NCBI GenBank assembly: GCA_035498405.1
Contig: DATKAE010000003.1
Coordinates: 62,001-126,000, forward strand
DNA from: DATBFU01 sp035498405
GTDB lineage: Bacteria; Acidobacteriota; Thermoanaerobaculia; UBA5066; Gp7-AA6
Length of the DNA: 64,000 bases
Direction: 5' to 3'
The notes below the pieces were generated by a model. It was not told where the DNA came from and searched no databases. It saw nothing but the letters and a program-made list of their open reading frames with translations. Within the stretch, counting starts at the first letter, position 1, and each line of letters opens with the position of its first letter. This document shows positions 60,007-64,000 of the stretch, one piece after another. The translations under genes and the position numbers were made by a program.

Positions 60007-62043
60007 GTGGAGCGCAAGTACGTCCTTCGCAAGCCCGTGGGCCTGCGCACCTATCGGGTCGATTACGACCGGGAGTTAAACGAGGAGCAGCGTGAGGTCG
60101 TGCTCGCTTCGGGCGGGCCGATCCTGGTCATCGCCGGGGCGGGGTCGGGAAAGACCCGCACGCTCGTCTACCGGGTCGCGCGGCGGATCGAGTCGGGTGT
60201 CGATCCGTCGCGAATCCTCCTGTTGACCTTCACGAACAAGGCGGCTCGCGAGATGCTGCGCCGGGTCGAGGCCCTGCTCACCGTCGACACTCGCCGGCTG
60301 ATGGGCGGGACCTTTCATTCCGTCGGCAGTCGGTTGCTGCGCCGGTTCGGCTCGCGAGTGGGCATCGGGGCGAACTTCACCATCCTGGACCCCGAGGACT
60401 GTCGCGAGATGCTCGACGCCTCGATCTCGGACCGGAAGATCCCGGTGACGGAGAAGCGCTTTCCGCGGGGGGACGTTCTGCTGGATCTCTATTCGTTCAC
60501 GATCAATACCAGCCGTCCGTTCGCGGAAGTGCTCGCGGACCGCGCACCGCACTTTCTGGCGTGGGAGGAAGAAATCGTTCGCGTCTTTCAACGGTACCGG
60601 GAACGCAAGCGGGCCGCCAACGCCTGCGATTACGACGATCTGCTGCTCTCCTGGAAGCGGCTGCTCGAGGAGAGCCCGGAGACCGCGGCGGCGCTGGCCG
60701 CGTCCTACGACGAGATCCTGGTCGACGAGTACCAGGACACCAATCGCCTGCAGGGAGAGATCGTGGACGGCATGGGGCGCGTCAAGCGCAACGTGACGGT
60801 GGTGGGCGACGACGCCCAGGCGATCTACTCCTTTCGCGGCGCCTCCTTCGAGAACATTCTCGGCTTCCCGCAGCGTTATCCGGACGCCCGAACCTTCCGC
60901 CTGACGCGCAATTACCGCTCGACACCCGAGATCCTGGCGCTCGCCAACGCTTCGATCGCCCACAACGAGCGTCAGTTCGAGAAGGAGCTGCGCGCCTCGC
61001 GGGGGAGCGGTGCCGTCCCCGCCGTCGTGCCGCTGCCCGACATCCCGGACCAGGCGCGCTTCGTCGCTCAGCGGGTGCTCGAATGGCACGACGAGGGGGA
61101 GAAGCTCTCGGATCTCGCGGTGCTCTACCGCGCGCATTACCAGGCTCTGGAACTCCAGATCGAGCTGACCCGCCGGGGGATCCCGTACGAGATCCGGTCC
61201 GGCATGAGGTTCTTCGAACAGCGTCACGTCAAGGACGTGCTCGCGTTCCTGCGTTTGGTGGTCAACCCGAAGGATGAGCTCTCCTGGAAGCGGGCGCTCA
61301 AGGTCTTCCCGCGGGTGGGCGAGCGGTCCGCGGCCGCGGTGTGGGAGTCGATTGGGACGCGGGCCGATCCCCTGGAGGCCTTTCGCGAGCGAGGGTCGCG
61401 CGGGATCGAGCTGCCGCGGGGCACCTCCGGGGCGGTCGAGGCCTTCCGGACCCTTCTGTCCCGCCTCGACTCTCCGGCGTTGCGCTCTTCTCCGGCCGAC
61501 GCCATCCGCGCGGTCGTGGAGGATGTCTACCGCGACTTCGCGCGCGCCAAGTTCCCCAATGGCGAGGCGCGTCTGGACGACCTGGAGCAGTTCGCCCAGT
61601 TCGCGCAGGCCTACGACTCGCTGCGTTCCTTCCTGGAGGAAGTCACGCTGTTCAACGAGCTCTCGGGCGAGGACGTCGTCGCCGGAGAGAACGAGGACGA
61701 CCGCGTCGTGTTGTCCTCCGTGCACCAGGCGAAGGGGCTGGAGTGGAGCCGGGTGATCGTGATGGGCCTGTCGGAGGGACGGTTCCCCAGCTACCGTTCG
61801 GCGGCGACGGAGGAGGGTCTCGAGGAGGAGCGGCGTCTCTTCTACGTGGCGGTCACGCGGGCGAAGAACGAGGTGGCCCTCGTCTATCCGATGCTGGCGC
61901 GGGACCGGTACGGCGTCGACGTGATTCTGGAGCCCTCGCGCTTCGTGACCGAGCTGCCGGAGGAGGTCTACGAGCGCTGGGCCGTCGAGTTGGAGCCCGT
62001 GGCGGAGGAGGCGCCTGCCCCGACCGACGAGCCCGTGAACTGA
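60007..62043 (+). CDS. UvrD/Rep/PcrA-type DNA helicase
   Basis: A 678-residue superfamily 1A helicase. Motifs in order: Q motif LNEEQREVV, I AGAGSGKTRTL, Ia LTFTNKAAREM, II ILVDEYQDTN, III VVGDDAQAIYSFRGA, IV LTRNYRSTPEIL, V SSVHQAKGLEWSRVIVMGL, VI EERRLFYVAVTRAKNEV. All are intact, so 3'-to-5' unwinding in repair or replication restart is expected. It lacks the PcrA C-terminal tail. Whether it is a Rep or UvrD counterpart is not clear. It is divergent from the Spy-like gene. Confidence 0.92.
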   Translation: MERKYVLRKPVGLRTYRVDYDRELNEEQREVVLASGGPILVIAGAGSGKTRTLVYRVARRIESGVDPSRILLLTFTNKAAREMLRRVEALLTVDTRRLMGGTFHSVGSRLLRRFGSRVGIGANFTILDPEDCREMLDASISDRKIPVTEKRFPRGDVLLDLYSFTINTSRPFAEVLADRAPHFLAWEEEIVRVFQRYRERKRAANACDYDDLLLSWKRLLEESPETAAALAASYDEILVDEYQDTNRLQGEIVDGMGRVKRNVTVVGDDAQAIYSFRGASFENILGFPQRYPDARTFRLTRNYRSTPEILALANASIAHNERQFEKELRASRGSGAVPAVVPLPDIPDQARFVAQRVLEWHDEGEKLSDLAVLYRAHYQALELQIELTRRGIPYEIRSGMRFFEQRHVKDVLAFLRLVVNPKDELSWKRALKVFPRVGERSAAAVWESIGTRADPLEAFRERGSRGIELPRGTSGAVEAFRTLLSRLDSPALRSSPADAIRAVVEDVYRDFARAKFPNGEARLDDLEQFAQFAQAYDSLRSFLEEVTLFNELSGEDVVAGENEDDRVVLSSVHQAKGLEWSRVIVMGLSEGRFPSYRSAATEEGLEEERRLFYVAVTRAKNEVALVYPMLARDRYGVDVILEPSRFVTELPEEVYERWAVELEPVAEEAPAPTDEPVN

Positions 62044-62203
62044 CCGAAAACGCCGAGGTGCGGGCGGACGCGGCCGCCGCGGCGACGTTCGCGAGGCCCC
62101 ATCGGCGTCCTGTTGTGCGACAATTTGACCAGCTCAGAAGACGCCCCGAGGAAGAAAAGGAGCCCGCAACCGCGTTTTCGGTCATGAACAGGGAGTGCCC
62201 GCG

Positions 62204-62728
62204 GTGAACGACGATCTCTTCTCCGCGATCTGTCGCGAGGCCCTCGAATCGCGCCAGCGGGACGTCATGACGTTCGTGGACAACGGCATGACGGGGATGT
62301 CCTCCCGCCTGGAAAAGACCCTGCTGCGCTTGAGCTCGGGCCACTACCTGCTCGGGCTCGGCCCGTACAACGCCGGGCTCGTCAAACTCGATTTCGAGGA
62401 GCTGCTGCTCGGTCGCGAGGTGCCGGAGTTCATTGGCGTCGGAATGCCCGTCTCCGGCTTCCGCGTCTCCTCTCCCGACGCGTTCCTGAACACGGAAGTC
62501 TCGCGCCTCCATGCCAAGGTCGTGCGGCACCGCCCGCCGGCCGGAACGGAGTACCGCCTCGTCGACATGCACTCGACCTGCGGCACCTACTTGAACGGCG
62601 AAGCCATTCCGGTGCCGGATGAGTTGGCAGGGATCTCGGAGGAGGACGTGGCCGCGCCGCTGCGCTCGGGCGACTTCTTCTCGCTCGGCCCGTCGGCGGT
62701 CAATCTTTTTCTTTTCTTCCAGAAGTGA
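62204..62728 (+). CDS. FHA-domain protein
   Basis: A 174-residue protein. The C-terminal ~110 residues form a forkhead-associated domain: LLGRE, VSRLHAKVVRH (Ser-Arg-Leu-His, the phosphothreonine-binding core), STCGTYLNGE and RSGDFFSLG. FHA domains bind phosphothreonine peptides, so a link to Ser/Thr kinase signalling is inferred. An insertion between LLGRE and VSRLH is longer than usual. GTG 62204 has GGGAG 8 nt upstream; GTG 62195 is an in-frame alternative. Confidence 0.82.
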   Translation: MNDDLFSAICREALESRQRDVMTFVDNGMTGMSSRLEKTLLRLSSGHYLLGLGPYNAGLVKLDFEELLLGREVPEFIGVGMPVSGFRVSSPDAFLNTEVSRLHAKVVRHRPPAGTEYRLVDMHSTCGTYLNGEAIPVPDELAGISEEDVAAPLRSGDFFSLGPSAVNLFLFFQK

Positions 62729-62733
62729 GGCCG

Positions 62734-64000
62734 ATGCGGGCTCGCCTGAGCGCGAGAGCCCGCGCGGCCATTCTCCTCGGAACGGGCGCCTCCTTTGTCG
62801 CCGGCGTCTGGCTGGCGCGAGCGATCCGGCCGGCGCTCCTGCTCGACCCCGAGCCCTCGTGGTCTCTGGCGCGACTCGTCCTGTCTTTGGCCGCGGTCGC
62901 CTGCGCCGCGGGAGCGGCGGCACTCGTCGCGGGAGCGATCTTCTGCTGGAGTGGCAGCCGCGCGTTCGAGCACTCGATCGAGCCCCTGCCGTTCTCGCGC
63001 CGCACGCTCGCCGTCCTGGGTGTGGCGGCCGCGCTCTTCGGCGCGGCGGTGCGCCTCCTCTGGATCGAGAGGCTGCCGTGGCCGCTCTGGATCGACGACC
63101 TTTCTCTTCTCGGACCGACCCAGGCTCTTTCCGGTCGCTGGCGCGATTTCGCCGATCCCGTTCGAGCGGCCCCCTACGGAGTGCCCCATCCGTTCGGGAC
63201 GGTGGGCGTCGTCTATCTCGAGCTCTGGCGGCTGTCCCTGAGGCTCTGGGGCGTAACCGTCTTCGGCGTGCGATTCCCCTCGCTTGCGGGAGGCGTGCTG
63301 TCGCTCGCGACGGCGCCCCTCTTGGCCCGCAGCTTGATTCCTCGGGGCGGAGCAATGACGACGGCGTTGGTGCTTGCGGGGCTGCGCTGGAGCGTGATCC
63401 TTTCCCGCTGGGGCTGGCAGGCCGTCGTGCTCGCTCCCATTCTGGATGTCTCGACGATCCTTCTGCTTCGCGCGCGCCGGCGGGGGAGCCTGGCGCCCGC
63501 CGTCCTCGGCGGGCTCGTCGCGGGATTTGGGGCGCACGTGTATCTGGCCGCCTGGATCGGGGCTTGCGCCCTGGTCCTCTTTGCCCTCTGGCCTACCGAA
63601 GGCAAGCCCGCCGGGCCGGCCCGCCTCCGGTTGGGAGCGGCGTTTGCCTCGGGATTTGCCCTCTTGGCTTTTCCCCTGGTTCTTTCGGCCCGCGAGGGTT
63701 CGCTTCCGTACTTTCTCCGCGTGGGCGACCACAATGTCGTGATCGAAGCGCGCCGGGCGGGCAACGCCTGGCCGATCTTGGCCGTCGCGGCCGACGCGCT
63801 TGCCGTCCCCTGGCTTGCCGCCGACCCATCGGCCCGCCAGGACATCCCGGGTCGGGCGCGTCTGCCCTGGATTCTGGCGGTTCCCTTGACCGCGGTTTTC
63901 GCGAGGGCCTGGCTCTTCCCGCGCGACGAGCTCTCCGCCTGGCTTCTGGCGCATGCCGCCGCTGCGTTCGCTGCGGCCGTGTCGGCCGGCCAGGCGACGC
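62734..64000 (+). CDS. GT39-like polytopic membrane glycosyltransferase (3' partial)
   Basis: Reading from ATG 62734 (after AGTGAGG), the frame is open to the right edge, giving 422 residues without a stop. Helices alternate with short loops. The first large loop has IERLPWPLWIDDLSLLGPTQALSG, whose Asp pair is typical of GT39/PMT-type enzymes, and GVPHPFGTVGVVYLELWRLSLRLWG follows the usual pattern. Such enzymes use polyprenyl-phosphate sugars at the outer face of the membrane. It lies 5 nt after the FHA gene, so the two are probably cotranscribed. It is a second GT39-like gene beside 12371-13735. Confidence 0.72.
   Translation, partial: MRARLSARARAAILLGTGASFVAGVWLARAIRPALLLDPEPSWSLARLVLSLAAVACAAGAAALVAGAIFCWSGSRAFEHSIEPLPFSRRTLAVLGVAAALFGAAVRLLWIERLPWPLWIDDLSLLGPTQALSGRWRDFADPVRAAPYGVPHPFGTVGVVYLELWRLSLRLWGVTVFGVRFPSLAGGVLSLATAPLLARSLIPRGGAMTTALVLAGLRWSVILSRWGWQAVVLAPILDVSTILLLRARRRGSLAPAVLGGLVAGFGAHVYLAAWIGACALVLFALWPTEGKPAGPARLRLGAAFASGFALLAFPLVLSAREGSLPYFLRVGDHNVVIEARRAGNAWPILAVAADALAVPWLAADPSARQDIPGRARLPWILAVPLTAVFARAWLFPRDELSAWLLAHAAAAFAAAVSAGQAT

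Overview
The window is a 64 kb piece of a GC-rich bacterial chromosome. No rRNA, tRNA, plasmid or phage genes were seen. The gene content fits Acidobacteriota, possibly a Thermoanaerobaculia-like lineage: RHS and FG-GAP secreted proteins carrying a PCRxxDTR...DVTGYF module, an ASPIC/UnbV protein, ECF sigma/anti-sigma pairs and meaB-mce. That placement is inference from gene content, not a phylogeny. Coding density is high and genes often overlap by 4 nt (ATGA/GTGA). Many first genes of transcription units have a TAnAAT or TAGACT hexamer 6-9 nt before the start codon, which suggests leaderless mRNAs.

Bases 1-11000 are the accessory part. They hold an RHS-repeat protein cut off at the left edge, whose C-terminal domain looks like a serine alpha/beta-hydrolase (lipase-like) toxin. 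An overlapping small membrane-protein gene follows, the likely immunity gene. Next come a related copy broken by an in-frame TAG, an unrelated small membrane protein and a second divergent relative, interleaved with two copies of an inverted-repeat element. A large secreted FG-GAP protein closes the region. It shares the DVTGYF module with the RHS protein.

Bases 11000-16000 (minus strand) carry a CRTAC1-like FG-GAP/ASPIC protein, a GT39-type membrane glycosyltransferase and a PurD-like ATP-grasp protein. Bases 16000-29500 (plus) are an energy block. A MidA/NDUFAF7-type methyltransferase sits directly before nuoABCDHIJKLMN, an 11-subunit complex I without nuoEFG. Then come atpZ-atpI-atpB-atpE, with no F1 genes and with a c subunit bearing most of the Na+-ligand signature. 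Bases 29750-31650 hold an ECF sigma factor, a zinc-finger anti-sigma factor and three 173-bp tandem repeats whose hairpin stems are kept by compensatory changes.

Bases 31700-47500 are mostly housekeeping: GHMP kinase, ferredoxin/MBL protein, argS, SRPBCC protein, DnaC-like ATPase, SPOR/SpoIID lipoprotein, acyl-CoA dehydrogenase-meaB-mce, a HELGH membrane protein, a REP-associated transposase bordered by its REP sequences, a DUF6526 protein, DAHP synthase and carA. Bases 47500-57000 carry a LolC/E-like permease, a 14-repeat beta-propeller protein, carB, an O-antigen-ligase-like protein and a degenerate M23 protein. Bases 57000-64000 carry aroC, a Spy-like sensor/ECF sigma/anti-sigma module resembling CnrXHY, a UvrD-like helicase, an FHA protein and a GT39-like membrane protein that runs off the right edge. 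A 142-144 bp MITE flanked by CTAG occurs twice (39297 and 58150), each copy abutting the -10 box of a neighbouring gene.
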